DNA of 64,000 nt, from contig CM057227.1 in NCBI GenBank assembly GCA_029891385.1, positions 59,273,567 to 59,337,566 of the forward strand, given 5' to 3'. The notes below the pieces were generated by a model, which was given only the letters and a program-made list of their open reading frames with translations, ran no database searches and was not told the DNA's origin. Source of the DNA: Erythroxylum novogranatense. Taxonomy: Eukaryota > Streptophyta > Magnoliopsida > Malpighiales > Erythroxylaceae. Position numbers and translations under genes: made by a program. Position 1 is the first letter of the stretch. Every line of letters begins with the position of its first letter. This document shows positions 1 through 11,520 of this stretch, piece after piece.

Positions 1-830
1 TCAATGACACCAAACGGCATAAAAGAGATAATTTAAAGTCAACTTACTTATGGCATTGTCGAACGGCCATATAAATGAGACACGCATCGCTAAACTCCAT
101 AAGAGTGGCAGTTTAGGTCATTTGATTATGAATCATATGACACATGCGAATCTTGTTTATTAGGCAAGATGACTAAGTTACCCTTCAAGGAAAAGGGTGA
201 ACGAAGCGATTGGAGTATTAGACCTAATACATTCAGATGTATGCGGTCCGATGTCCATCCATGCGAAGTGGTTGTCGTTACTTCATTACCTTTATCGATG
301 ATTATTCACGATATGGGTACTTGTATCGATGAGATACAAATCAAGCGCTTGAAAAGTTCAAACAATTCGAAATGAAGTAGAAAACCAGCTTGGTAAAAGT
401 ATCAAGGCATTACGATCCGATCGTGGTGGAGAATACTTAGACCAACAGCCAGATTATCTCGTAGATAATTGGATATTATCTCGATGGACTCCTCCTTACA
501 CGCCGCAAAGACAATGGTGTGGCTGAAAGGAGAAATCGAACCTTGTTGGACATGGTACGATCAATGATGGGTTTCGCAGTTACCAAAATCGTTGGGGGTA
601 TGTCTTTGGAGACAAATTGCTTACTTGTTAAACAAAGTTCCCTAAGACAGCTTGATGTTACTCCATATGAGATGTGGACTAGCAGAAAACCTTATCTTTC
701 TCATCTCGAAAGTATGGGGTTGTCACGCCACGTGAAGCGGATTCAATCGATAAGCTTGAAGCAAAGTCCGACAAGTGTTTGTTTGTAGGATATCCTAAAG
801 AGACCATGGGATATCAATTCTACCTTCTTT
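1..830 (+). pseudogene. copia pol: GAG-pre-integrase and integrase region (broken)
   Basis: Codons for YLWHC at 45-59 mark the GAG-pre-integrase zinc-binding part. RSDRGGEY at 413-436 is the second catalytic Asp region of copia integrase, and AERRNRTLLDMVRSMM from about 522 holds the catalytic Glu region. PYEMW near 662 is typical of the domain's C-terminal side. Integrase joins the element cDNA to the host chromosome. The frame changes several times (for example near 230, 375 and 590), so no continuous protein is encoded. It is followed directly by the reverse transcriptase part of the same polyprotein. Confidence 0.85.
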
Positions 831-842
831 GAGGAACAAAAG

Positions 843-1970
843 GTGTTTGTTTCAAGCATGTTGTCTTTTAGAGAAAGAGTTTCTTCTCCAAGAAGACAAG
901 GGAGCAAAGTCGAACTTGAAGAAGTTCAAGATGCTCAAACAAGCATGTATCAATCGCTCGAACTCGAGACTGCCACTCATTCGGATGAAGAAACAGCTCA
1001 ACCTTCTACTACACACGAAGTTCGTAGGTCAAGTAGGATACACACTGTTCCCGAGAGATATGGATTTCTCGTAAGTGAACAGAATGACGTATTGCTCATA
1101 GAAGATTATGAGCCTGCTACCTATGAAGAGGTTCTGAAAAGTTCAGAGTCTGAAAAATGGCTTTGTGCTATGAAAACTGAAATGGATTCCATGTACCAAA
1201 ACCAAGTATGGACTTTGGTTGATGCACCTGAAGGGATAAAACCTATAGGGTGCAAATGGGTTTTTAAGAAGAAAATCGACGTGGATGGTAATATGATTAC
1301 TTATAAAGCAAGGCTTGTGGCCAAAGGATTTCGTCAGAGACAAGGAGTTGACTATGACGAGACCTTCAGCCCCGTAGCAATGCTTAAATCCATTCGGATA
1401 CTCCTAGCCATTGTCGCTCATTATGATTATGAGATATGACAAATGGATGTGAAGACAGCTTTCCTTAATGGAAATCTGGCCGAGGATGTGTACATGACAC
1501 AACCAGAGGGCTTCACTTCCATCGATGGCGAAAAGGTATGCAAGCTTCGAAATCCATTTATGGATTGAAGCAAGCATCCAGAGTTGGAACATCCGCTTTG
1601 ATGAGTCAATCAAAGAGTTTGGTTTCTCACAAAATCCGGATGAACACCGTGTGTACAAGAAGGTTAATGGACCGCAATCATTTTCCTTGTGTTGTATGTA
1701 GATGACATATCGTTACTCGTAAACGATGTCTCATTGATGCAATCGATTAAAATTTGGTTGTCGAAGCAATTTGCGATGAAAGACCTTGGTAAAGCAACTT
1801 ATATCCTTGGGATAAAGATCTATAGAGATAGATCAAAGAGGTTGCTTGGTCTTTCACAATCATCGATACATAGACAAGATGCTAAAGAGGTTTAGCATGG
1901 AGCAATCCAAGAGAGGGTTTCTTCCCATTACTCATGGATAACACTCAAATCTATGTGTCCTAAGACACAA
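843..1970 (+). pseudogene. copia pol: reverse transcriptase region (broken)
   Basis: The longest open stretch (843-1439, about 198 codons) contains the linker and the reverse transcriptase N-terminus, with CKWVFKKK near 1251, YKARLVAKGF near 1302 and FSPVA near 1366. A TGA at 1437-1439 interrupts the frame just before [11 protein letters not shown] (1440-1472). The active-site YVDD is intact at 1695-1706 but lies in a different frame after a short deletion around 1550-1580. The enzyme would copy element RNA to DNA in the cytoplasmic particle. The domain order and motif spacing leave little doubt about family; activity is ruled out unless the breaks are sequencing errors. Confidence 0.88.
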
Positions 1971-2640
1971 GATGAGAGGATTCGCATGGATCGATCCCGT
2001 ATGCATCCGCGAGAGGATCGATCATGTATGCTATGTTATGTACGAGGTCCGATGTATCGTATGCTCGAGTGTCACGAGCGATACCAATCGGATCCCGTGA
2101 GGGTCATCGGGTAGTCATTAAGAATATCCTCAAGTACTTGCGAAGGAATAAGGATATTTTCGATATATGGAGATGGAAATCTCCATGAACGAGCATACGG
2201 ATGCCAGCTTCCAATATGACAAGGATGACTCGCATCCTCGTCAGTTATGTTTTCACGCTAAACGGCGGAGCGGTCATTGAAGAGTTCCAAACAAGAGACG
2301 ATCACGATTCGACTACCGAGGCAGAGTACATTGTCGCATCGAGGCGCAAAGGAAGCTGTTGATCAAGAAGTTCATTTCGAACTTGGTGTGGTTCCTAGTC
2401 GTGATGGACCCATACAGTTGTATTGGACAACAATGGGGCTATTGCTCGAGCAAAGAACCGAGGTCTCACCAACGATCTAAACACGCACTCGCAGATATCA
2501 TCCGATTCGAGATCATTGCTAGAGGTGATGTCACGATCGAGAGGATTCCCACAGAGCGTAACATTATCGATCCGCTGATGAAGCCATTCTCACGTAAGAA
2601 TTTTGATTCTCATGTACCGCTATGGTATTAGATACCAAGC
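1971..2640 (+). pseudogene. copia pol: RNase H region (broken)
   Basis: After the reverse transcriptase, the pieces STTEAEYI (around 2315), a K-E-A-V block and DPLMKPFSRKNFDSH (about 2570-2616) match the C-terminal RNase H of copia elements, ending at a TAG near 2629. RNase H removes the RNA strand during cDNA synthesis. Several small insertions and deletions split it between frames. The polypurine tract follows about 20 bases after the stop, as expected for the 3' end of the internal region. Confidence 0.75.
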
Positions 2641-2651
2641 GATTGGCTTTA

Positions 2652-2780
2652 GGTCAAGTGGGAGATTTGTAGGTGTAAGTCGACTTGTATTGAGATGTAA
2701 GTCGACTTATACCAGCTTATACTACTAAGTCGACTTGTATACCCGTGTAAGTCGACTTTACGCGTACAAGATCGCGAGAT
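2652..2780 (+). repeat. PPT-like tract and spacer with four AAGTCGACTT palindromes before the copia LTR
   Basis: A polypurine tract (AAGTGGGAGATT, about 2656-2667) normally abuts the LTR. Here about 115 extra bases separate it from the LTR start at 2781. The ten-base palindrome AAGTCGACTT occurs at 2677-2686, 2699-2708, 2727-2736 and 2749-2758, spaced 22, 28 and 22 bases. The spacer ends in GCGAGAT, echoing the GGGAGAT before it, so it may be an insertion flanked by a short repeat. Confidence 0.8.
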
Positions 2781-4605
2781 TGTTAGAGTAGTGCCCTAAA
2801 GGCAATCCCTTTAGCGCTTTTTGTTCACAAATATGTATGCACTTTATGAATAAATAAAGAAAGGCATGTTTCATTTATTTGATGTTCTTTATGAATTGAT
2901 ATTGATCTTTAATCAAATTAATGATGTCCATGATATATGACATAGCATGAAGGAAATTATGATGTGATCATAATCCCGAGATTCCTATCATGTGCAATTA
3001 TGTCAAGATTCAAATTTTCCTTAGTCATAGGATTAATGAGATCGACATCATTAATCCCATGCACTAAGATATGTCATACTCCTTGATTGGATCAAGCAAG
3101 GATCTCGTAAACCGTAAATATGGGATATTTAGAGTTGATATGTGGATGCTTACTAGCGGTAGTAAGTACATTGATGACCCGCCATGAGATCATCATATGG
3201 ATGTCCTATTCAAATGTCGTTGATAATCTCATGATAGAATGGTGCAAGTATCCTTAGACTTGAGGTACTCAAGGATATCTTGAATACCGATTCGTGCTTT
3301 GACTCCATTCCTTGTTGCCTTCGTGAGGTTACTCATAGGGTGGTGCTTGGGTACGACTTGAGGTATTCAAGGTAATTGAGTAGCCAATAAAGGATTTATC
3401 ACTTCGTGATAGCGTAAGAGATACCTGAGCCTCTTCAGATCATTACTTTAAGTCTCGGCAGAGATAAATATGTCATGAAGAGGGTCTTCATGGACATATA
3501 AAGTAATGAGTCCTAAGACGAAACCGATAACACTTGGCTAGACTTAGTCTAGTAAGAGTTGACACTTTGACCATACTCATAACCAAGTGGGGTATAGGAT
3601 GATGAAAGGACTAATTACACAAGAATTGTCTATGGAAGGGTTCGTGATCCGTTCGTGATGAATTCATCAAACCAATTACTTTCCGGTCAATTGGGGTCAT
3701 GATGTGTTGCTAGACGCCATTCATGACTTGCTCAGATTAAGTGTTAATCTAAGTGGTCAACATAACCGGGAACCTAAAGGATCACACGCATAAGAGTGTT
3801 TCAGAGAATCCGTAAAATAGTATTGGACTGAGTTCCAATTATGGAGAGCATTAGGATTAAATGGATCCTGATGAGATCGAGTCATGTCCCGATGAGATCG
3901 CGACATCGATATTGCTGAAAAAGGTTTTCGGGGGTTTATCCCATACCGGGACCCGGTAGGCCAGTAGGGCCGACCCTAGTGTGACTGGACCACTTCAGCA
4001 TTAATATATATATATATATATTATTAATTAATTAAAGAATTAATATATATATATATATATAAAAGTGTGTACGTGGATGAGGAGAGGAGAAGCATGGAAG
4101 CTTATTTTATCATGCTTAGTCATTAAGGACTTTAATGACTAAAGGACAAAAACAATAAAGAGGAATTGTGAGGATGCACGTATATGACATATAAAAGGTT
4201 TAAAAACAAGTTTTAAACCTAAGTTGTAAAGGTCATCATCGTGGATTGAAAGAAGAAAGTAAGGTTTTTGAGAAAAACCTAAGCCTTTCATCTTCTTCAT
4301 CGTTTCTTCATCTTCTCCTCCAAGTTTTTGTCATCTCCTCCACCATTTTCCAAGCTTTCCAAGCTCTCCAAGGACGTAGGTAGGGTCTAGCAGCCTTTAC
4401 TTTGTTCTAGCTATTCCCGTCAAAGGGTTTGTCCCGTTAGGTTTTCGATCTCTCGTGGATACCTTTAGAGATAGTCTCTATTGGCTATTCAGGTTTGAAT
4501 TTTCATACCGACACCAGGATCCTGGGTTTTCGGGAAGGTCCCGGGAACAAAATTTTTGTTTTCCGCTGCTGGAACATGTGATGTTCCTCCCGGGATTTTC
4601 CTACA
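2781..4605 (+). repeat. 3' LTR of the copia element
   Basis: It begins TGTTAGAGTAG and ends TTTTCCTACA, giving TG...CA ends and a length of 1825 bp. No open frame of note lies inside. A block of TA dinucleotides (about 4003-4062) runs into TATATAAAAG at about 4056-4065, and a second ACATATAAAAGG lies near 4188; either could be the promoter TATA box. Two copies of a GACTTGAGGTA(C/T)TCAAGG motif occur near 3259 and 3356. Confidence 0.85.
4003..4062. repeat. TA-dinucleotide microsatellite in the copia LTR
   Basis: Two runs of TA repeats (about 4003-4022 and 4043-4062) are separated by an AT-rich bridge containing TTAATTAATTAA. The array can fold on itself and lies just upstream of a TATA-like TATAAAAG. 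Confidence 0.85.
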
Positions 4606-5822
4606 CATAGACTGTGAAATCATCCATAAAAACTTCCATGCATTCTTCTAAAAATTCACAGAAAAAAGCCATCACACAACGCTGGAAAGTTCCTGAGGCA
4701 TTACATAAACCAAAGGGCATCCTTAGATATGCAAAGGTGCCAAAGGGGCATGTGAAGGTGGTTTTATCTTGGTCCTCTGGTGCAATGGGTACTTTAAAGT
4801 ACTTAGAGAAACCATCTAAAAAACAGTAATGTGATTTGCCTGCAAGCCTTTCAATTATTTGGTCAATAAAAGAGAGGAGAAAATGGTCTTTCCTTGTGGC
4901 ATTATTTAATCGTCTGTAATCTATACACACTCACCACGAATTCTGCACTTTGGTAGGAATAAGCTCATCCCTATCATTTTATCACCGTTATCCCACTCTT
5001 TTTCGGCACTACATGTATTAGGCTAACCCATTCACTATTAGAAATAGGATATATGATCCCTGCACTCAGCAATTTCGTGATTTCTTTCTTAACCACATCT
5101 AAGATAAGTGGGTTTAGTCTCCTTTGAGGTTGCCTCACATATTTAGAACCCTTATTCAATAAGATCCTAGGTGTGCTAATAGCTAGGTAAATTCTAGGTA
5201 TATCTGCTAAAGTCCACCCTATAGTCTTCTTATGTTCCTTCAAAACATTAAGGAGTCTCTTTTCTTCAGTGGGAGACAAGGTATTGGCAATTATGGCAGG
5301 TAGATGCTCATTAGACTCAAGAAAGGCATACTTTAAGGTAGCGGGTATGGGTTTCAACTCAAGCGCAGGAGGTTGTACAACAAGAGGAATCAACTTATGA
5401 AGTTCAAGAGAGAAAAGGTCACTCCCTTTTTCTTCTGACATGGAATCCGTCTCCTGGTAATGAGTTGTGTCCAATCCATCCTGCTTTCCTGAAACATGGA
5501 AAGAAAACCTTTCCCCAAGATTAAGTGAATGTAATCCAGAATCTGAGAAATTCTTTTGCAATTCACATATATGGTGGGCATCATCTACAACAAAATTAAT
5601 CATGTTCACCTCTAAGAGTGAATAGTCCTCATGGGGGTGTTTCATAGCTTTATACATATTAAAGCTAACCTGTTGATCCGCCACCTTCATGGTGATCTCA
5701 CCTTCCTTCATACTAATCATGGTGCTGGCAGTCTTAAAAAAGGGTTGCCCGAGAATTAAAGAAGTGTCCTGCACAACTTCAAAAGACATATCAAACACAT
5801 AAAAAACAGCTAAAAAAACCAA
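4606..5822 (-). pseudogene. Athila-1 pol: reverse transcriptase (truncated)
   Basis: On the minus strand two open pieces (5822-4974 and 4930-4606) give the protease-RT linker with ILGQPFF, then QRRLNPL and AGIIYPIS, then MCIDYRRLNNATRKDHF, FLDGFSKY, TTFTCPFGTFAYLRMPFGLC and FMDDFTVY. These are the usual Athila reverse transcriptase blocks, including the catalytic DD. The frame shifts around 4940-4975. The domain ends abruptly at 4606, where the copia LTR begins, so the thumb is missing. Confidence 0.88.
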
Positions 5823-6190
5823 ACCTTTGACCTAGACTAAAATGTCTTCGATAATCCCCACCAGATGCCTAAATTATCTATCAGCCAATTGCAACACAAC
5901 AGATGTGGGCTTTAAACTCTTAACTCCTAAAGATTGATAAAAAGACTTAGGCATCACATTAATTGCTGCCCCAGATCTAACAAGGCTCTTCCTATGGTGA
6001 CTTTCCTTATTGTGTATGGAATGGTGAAAGATCCAAGGTCTTGATACTTGACAAGTATTTGAGGTTTAAAAAGGGCTGACACATTTGAACTCACTTGGAC
6101 TCTCTCATTGGGCCTAAACTTCCTCTTATTGGTGCACAAGTCCTTAAGATACTTAGCATATGCCGAAACTCTTTTCACTAAATCAAGCAA
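5823..6190 (-). pseudogene. Athila-1 pol: aspartic protease region (broken)
   Basis: The minus strand encodes YAKYLKDLC, then KYQDLGSFTIPYTI and RALLDLGQ. These match the Athila protease, whose active-site motif is normally LLDLGAS. The expected continuation (LKPTSVVLQLADR type) can be read at about 5870-5930 in another frame. The protease would cut the Gag-Pol polyprotein. Frame changes separate it from both gag and reverse transcriptase. Confidence 0.75.
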
Positions 6191-6202
6191 GGTAACATTG
6201 AC

Positions 6203-7336
6203 TTAAACTTTTTCAAACAGATCAATTATATCCTTTTCATGCTCAATTTCAGTCATACGCTTGCTCATTAAATATGAATTTGGAAAAGGAAGGTCTTGAA
6301 GATTTACCTCCTTACCTTGGGCTTCATGCTTGCTTGATTCCCCATGTTTAGCTTTTTCCTTGGAACTCTTTAAAGTAGCTCCTTTGTTCTTTGATCCAGA
6401 CTTCCTTTTGTTCAATAATGATTCTTCCTTGAAACTTTCAGACTTCTTGATTTTCTCCTTTGGCAGAGGCATTTCTTCACTCTCAATCTCCTCATCACAT
6501 GCTTCTTCTCCTTGATGAGCAAATCGCATTTGTTTCCCACTGCGCAAGGCAATTGCATTCAAAATTTTTGGATTCATCATAGTGTTAGAAGGAATTGTTC
6601 CACTGCTTCTTGCTTGGTTCTCACTCATGTCATTGGACAATTAAGTCACATAAGAGTTGATATTTTCTACCTTTGTCTCCCATTGCTCCATTCTCTTTTC
6701 TAAAGCATTGAACCGAGCAGCTGTTTTGGAGGAATCCTACTGGATGAGAGTGGCTATTGCATTGAATTGATTGGTGTTAGAATTCCTCTCTTCCTTCATC
6801 AAATCCATCATATTCTGTAGTAGTTGAGTGGTGTCCTCTTTGGTTGAGACAGTTAGAGCTTGCTGTTGGTTAGGCAACTGGTTAGTGGAAGTACCAGCTC
6901 CTCCTCCTTGTTGAAATTTGTTCGGAGCTCTGCCCTCTTCATTCCTCCAACTAAATCTAGGATTAGCCTTCCAACCCTCATTGTAAGTGTTGAAGTAGGG
7001 GTCTCATTTTTTATTTGTCCTTCCTGGATACACTGCGGACACCTCCTCATACCGACCTGGGAAAACACTGGTTATGTGCATTACCGACCCACAAGTATCA
7101 CAATTGGGTGCAGTAACATCCATAGAAGATGATGGTCGATGCACATTCATGTTCTTCAATTCTGCAGTGATGAAAGACAATTGTGAAGTGATTTTGTTCT
7201 CCAATGAGTCAACCTTAGCCTCTAGATTCTCCATTCTTTTAGCTTGGGCTGTTGAAGCTCCCAACTCATGTACCCCTCTGGTTTCTCTCACACTGTACTG
7301 TTGATGATTCAGAGCCATCTTCTTGCTCAAAGTTCT
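6203..7336 (-). pseudogene. Athila-1 gag, C-terminal part
   Basis: The right-hand piece (7330-7004) carries a coiled-coil-like stretch (AKRMENLEAKVDSLENKI) and a knuckle-like CDTCGSVMH. The left-hand piece (6640-6203) contains NAIALRSGKQ, a signature between gag and protease in Athila elements, followed by a lysine/glutamate-rich linker. The N-terminal capsid-like part is absent: upstream of the codons for MALNHQQ the sequence switches directly into LTR-like sequence, so LTR end, leader and gag N-terminus were deleted together. Confidence 0.8.
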
Positions 7337-8164
7337 ACATCAACCAATCCATAACACAATACATTGTTCAATACTTGATTAAACTATAATCAAGAAAATC
7401 CAACTACAAAGCATAAATCCTAACTCAGGAGTTCATAACAATGTAGTTAAACATAAATGAACTACTCCCCTTTAAAGCCCATTGAACTCAAGCCATCACG
7501 ACATCTTCAAAAGGAAATGGTTCTTAGCTAAGCATCACTTCGGGAGCACTCACAACCATAAACAAAGCTACAGCACCCATGGCAGCAGCTGCAAATGATG
7601 ATAACGATGATGAAAGGTGAAGTGGATTGATAGATGAAGGTCGAGAGTGAGAGAGATGAGAAGTGTCTATGTGAGATGTGTCGGCTCTATTACCAAGAAT
7701 TGTGTTTTTCATAACCTAATTTAGCAGGTTTTTTAACATTAGGTCGATGTGTTGGGTCGAAACAGTGAAAAATTTTTCTAAATATATTTGCATTTTCGAT
7801 GTTTTCTTTTCCCGAAAGGTTTTGTATGTATTCTAGATCCTTCACCACGGCGAAAGAATTAATCTTCGTCGTAGTGAACTTTTCCCGAAAGCTCTAGTAT
7901 CCTATTGACTTCAATTCAGCACATTGACTCCCTTCTCCTTGAGGTGCCTACAATCAACAATAACAATTTGCAATATCAATTGTTCTCAGAAAATTAAGAA
8001 GTGTAATTAATACAAATTGTGACAATTTTTACTATCAAATTGCATAAAATAAAAATACACACTCAAGGGTTAATTTAAGCACAAAATTAAGAATTAGGAG
8101 TCAAAAAGTATAGTAAAGGCCATGAAAGTTTCGTCAAATTACATAATAAACTTGGGTTCAATCA
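7337..8164 (-). repeat. Athila-1 5' LTR, lacking its 3' part
   Basis: The minus-strand start TGATTGAACCCAAG is followed by blocks that match the solo LTR at 9247-10714 (a shared GACTCCTAATT, a TTTGTGCTTAA block and a CGTCG(T/C)-type motif). The match can be followed to about 7340, which corresponds to about 9830 in the solo LTR. Roughly 590 bp of the LTR end are therefore missing. A possible 62-codon frame at 7712-7524 is not conserved in the sister LTR and is not treated as a gene. Confidence 0.75.
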
Positions 8165-9241
8165 GTAATGACCAATTGGGGGCTACCAACACTAGTGCTA
8201 TAGTGAAAGCCACCTTCTGAGTGTCAAAAGCCCGTACACACTCAACATTAAAACCAAATGACGCGTCTTTCCTAAGTAAATTAGTTAAGGGTCGAGCAAT
8301 TATGGAAAAATCTTGAATAAATCTTCTGTAGAACCTGGCATGTCCTAAGAATGAGTGAACTCCTTTCACATTTTTAGGAGGTGGTAACTTTGATATCACA
8401 TCGACCTTAGCCCTATCAACTTCACTTCCCCTGCTGGAAATTTTATGCCTAAGTACTAAGCCCTCATTTACCATAAAGTGGCATTTCTCCCAGTTGAGAA
8501 CTAAACTTGATTCTTCACATCGCGCAAGCACCTTCCCTAAATTCTGCAAACATGCATAAAAAATCACCAAAAACTGAAAAATCATCCATAAATATTTCCA
8601 TAAAATCCTCCATTAAATCAGCAAAAATTGTTTTCATGCACCACTGAAACTTTGATGGAGCATTACACAACTTGAAAGGCATTTTTCTATACGCAAACGT
8701 TCCATAAAGGCATGTAAATGTGGTCTTCTCTTGATCCTGAGGATAGATAAAATTTTGATTATAACTTGAATATCTATCTAAGAAACAATAAAAAACATGA
8801 CCTGATACATTCTCCACCATTTGATTAACAAATGGTAATGGGAAATGATCTTTTCGCGTAGCAAAATTCAACTTTCTGAAATCAATGCACACTTTCCACC
8901 TCGTTACTGTCCTTGTAAGGATAACCTCACCTTCCTCATTTCTCGGTACACTGAATCGGATTTACCCATTTATTATCTGAAATAGGATATATAATGCCTG
9001 TATCCAGTAATTTAACAACCTCCTTCTTTATGACTTCCTTCATGTTTGGATTTAATCGCCTCTGTCGTTCCCTCACAAACCGGCTTCCTTCCTCTAAGTA
9101 AATCCTGTGCATCACTATGTTGGGACTAATTCCTCTTATATTAGAAATCTGCCACCCCACCGCTCTAACATGCTTCCTCACCAACTTTACCAACCGTGTT
9201 CCTGCTCATTTGTCAAATAATTGGAAACAATAATAGGTAAG
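8165..9241 (-). pseudogene. Athila-2 pol: reverse transcriptase and start of RNase H (broken)
   Basis: Reading leftward from 9241: ETLPIIVSN, then the HVRAVGWQISNIRGISP linker, AGIIYPIS-type IYPISDNKW, MCIDFRKLNFATRKDHF, FLDRYSSYNQ, TTFTCLYGTFAYRKMPF and the active-site FMDDFSVFG (about 8585-8615). Then come SLVLNWEKCHFMV, VISKLPPPKNVKGVHSFLGH and FYRRFI, and the RNase H start VAPNWSLL. The frame shifts near 8530 and 8900. The RNase H is interrupted at 8164 by the Athila-1 LTR. Confidence 0.88.
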
Positions 9242-9246
9242 GTTTC

Positions 9247-10714
9247 TGATCGCGGCTTATCGTTTAATCCTAAGATTGATCCTTGGAAACCGGTCAAAAT
9301 CAATTTATACCAAGAATTGCAACACAGGGTGCAACCTCGGTCGACTCTCAAGGAACCAAGGCAGAAATTGATCCTAAGACTAGCCTAATGTTTGAATTAT
9401 GCAAGAAAGCGCTTAAAACGGGTTTTGGCTTAGTCTTTAAAATTAAAGAAAGCTAAGTATGAAATAAATGTTTTGGGATTTTGAAAGGCAAGACAATTTG
9501 AAATAATTAAGATTGAAAACAATTAACTAAAGTTCTCCGAAAATACAACTCGGTCATCATCGCTCAAAATAAATGTCGGGTTTGAAATCCACTAAGTTTT
9601 GAAAACACAACCTTAATAACTCGTTAAGTCCAAGATTTAATTGATCAACTCGATAAATTAAAACTTGTTAAAACCCTTAGTGTATGGTATGAAATGATTT
9701 ATGCAATAAATCAATCGATAATAACATAATCAACTTAACCAAACACAACTAGGCGATTAGGTTAATTAATGCGAATCGACCGATATACATGAGACTTCAT
9801 GTATTCAGCACAATATTCAACACAAACCAATCCTTAACATAGATCAAAGTTTAACATCCTACTAAACTATAGCAAGATTCATTCGGTCATACAATGCAAT
9901 CTCCAACCGGAGTTGTTACAAAACCATGACAAATTCAAAACAATGATCGATTACCTCTCAAGCTCATGGAACTCGCACTGTTGTTACATCTTCAGAGATC
10001 CGACGCCTTAGCCACGCATGATTCCGGTGAGTCCATCATCGCTGAATATCACTGCTCCATGACTCCAACGATGAACAATGAGAGTGAGTGCGATTTAACG
10101 ATGGAAGAGATGAAGATGGTGATGGTGGACGTCGTCTGGAGGTGGCGCCGAATCTGCAAAACAGAGGAAACGAAACCTATCAGAAAAATAGAGAAGACAA
10201 AAGATGGAGAGCTACCTCGGGAATGCGGCCGTCCTCGTTTTAACCCAAAATGGAAGGTTTTATAGGAGCTGTAAGCGGGCCGGGTCGGAACAATGCGAAA
10301 ATTTTCCATTTAAGGGCCGGGTATCTGACATTCGTCGCGACTAATGAATAAAGTTCGTCGCAATGCATAAAAATGGTCACTGTCACGCATTTAATTAATT
10401 TATACCAAATTAATTTGTCGCGATTTAATGGGAGTGTGGGTTCGTCCCATTTAATGGATGGCTTCTCACGACGTGTTGACTTTCTCGTCGACTCCATGTT
10501 CCTATTTAAATGCAACACATTTGCAGATCAATTGTCCCGATAAAAGTTATGCAAAAATTAGTATCAAATGACAACAAAATACTGGCAATGTGCAAATTAT
10601 AAAAGCTCAATACGAGGACCCAACTTAAGCACAAAAATCATAAATTAGGAGTCAACAAGTGCATAATTACTTAAGAAAACAGAGCCAATTTATAGTATAA
10701 ATTTGGCTCAATCA
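9247..10714 (-). repeat. Solo LTR of an Athila-like element, TSD GTTTC
   Basis: The ends are TGATCGCGG (left) and GGCTCAATCA (right), i.e. TGAT...ATCA. The five bases GTTTC flank it at 9242-9246 and 10715-10719. Removing the 1468-bp insert and one GTTTC rejoins the Athila-2 coding sequence for LGEGETLPIIVS, which fixes both boundaries. Orientation is minus, judged from its similarity to the Athila-1 LTR start. It contains several CGTCGCGA-type motifs (10330-10425) and no recognisable gene; two overlapping frames of 85-100 codons near 9966-10309 look fortuitous. Confidence 0.93.
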
Positions 10715-11520
10715 GTTTCCCCCTCCCCTAGAAATGCATACCTCAAATGACTAGGCAATGGTTTCAACTCTAGAACTGGTGGATGCACAATGGTCTAATA
10801 ACAATTTCTCTATTCTTTCTTATCTACCTTTACTTTCACCAATAAACTCTACATCTAGATCAAAAGATACTTCTTTTTCCTTACTTTCCTCTATAATTAA
10901 TACACATTTATCCACAACATCAACCTTCATACAAACCTCATTATCCATAGGGTGCTTCACGGCCCTCCTCATACAAAACTCCATTTTCTCCTCACCAATG
11001 TGCAATATAAGTTTCCCCCATAGACGTATACTAAAGCTTTACTTGTGTAGAGGAATGGATGGCCCAAAGTCAATGGGCATTCTGAATTAGACTCGAAATC
11101 CAAAAGCACGAAATCCACTAGAATTATAAACTTGTCCACTTTAACGAGCACATCTTCCACAATCCTAAATGGCCTCTTAATTGATTGATTTGCTAGTTGC
11201 AGCACCATCAATGTTGGTTTAAGCTCTCCAAAACCTAATTTCTAAAAACTAAACGGGGCATCAAGTTTATACTTACACCCAAATCACACAAACATTTGTT
11301 AAATTGTATATCACCAACCACACAAGGAATTGTGAAACTACCAGGATCTTATAGTTTTGAAGGAATAACGATGGAAATAATTGAACTACATTTTTCTGGA
11401 AGCTGCACAGTCTCATTAACAATAAGTGATCTCTTATAAGTTAGGATATCTTTCAGAAATTTAGCATACTTGGGCATACGTTCCAATGCCTCCACAAAAG
11501 AAAGATTAATCTACATTTTT
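10715..11520 (-). pseudogene. Athila-2 pol: aspartic protease region (broken)
   Basis: Reading leftward: MPKYAKFLKDI, then [13 protein letters not shown] and [13 protein letters not shown], which is the protease active-site block with the usual LGAS altered to LGVS. Then LQLANQSIKRP, EDVLVKVDKFI and LTLGHPFL, a block conserved downstream of the active site in Athila proteins. The frame changes at about 11240. It ends at codons for LELKPLPSHLRYAFLGEGE, where the solo LTR was inserted. Confidence 0.85.

Larger units (their letters stand above)
1..4605 (+). mobile_element. Ty1/copia LTR retrotransposon, Angela/BARE-like, 3' part only
   Basis: Only the 3' part lies in the window, which opens in the GAG-pre-integrase/integrase region. 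The order integrase, reverse transcriptase, RNase H is the copia order. The 3' LTR is about 1.8 kb, and its start (TGTTAGAGTAGTGCCCTAAA) resembles Angela/BARE LTR starts from memory; the clade is an inference. The right end cuts Athila-1 directly after its FMDDFTVY reverse transcriptase motif, so the copia insertion is younger than Athila-1. The target-site duplication cannot be tested because the other end is outside the window. The coding part has stops and frame changes, so this copy looks dead, with the sequence-quality caveat given in the findings. Confidence 0.85.
4606..8164 (-). mobile_element. Athila-1: Ty3/gypsy Athila-like element, 5' part
   Basis: Reading leftward the order is partial 5' LTR (8164 to about 7337), gag C-terminus, protease, reverse transcriptase. 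It is cut off at 4605 by the copia insertion; its RNase H, integrase and 3' LTR should lie left of the window. The LTR start (TGATTGAACC on the minus strand) interrupts the RNase H of Athila-2 after codons for APNWSL, so Athila-1 inserted into Athila-2. The bases GTAAT (8165-8169) would be one target-site copy. Confidence 0.85.

Noticed and set aside
10715..10735. Purine-rich tract (minus strand CTAGGGGAGGGGGAAAC) as a polypurine tract for the adjacent LTR
   Set aside because: It encodes LGEGE of the Athila-2 polyprotein, and the GTTTC duplication shows that the LTR was inserted there by chance.
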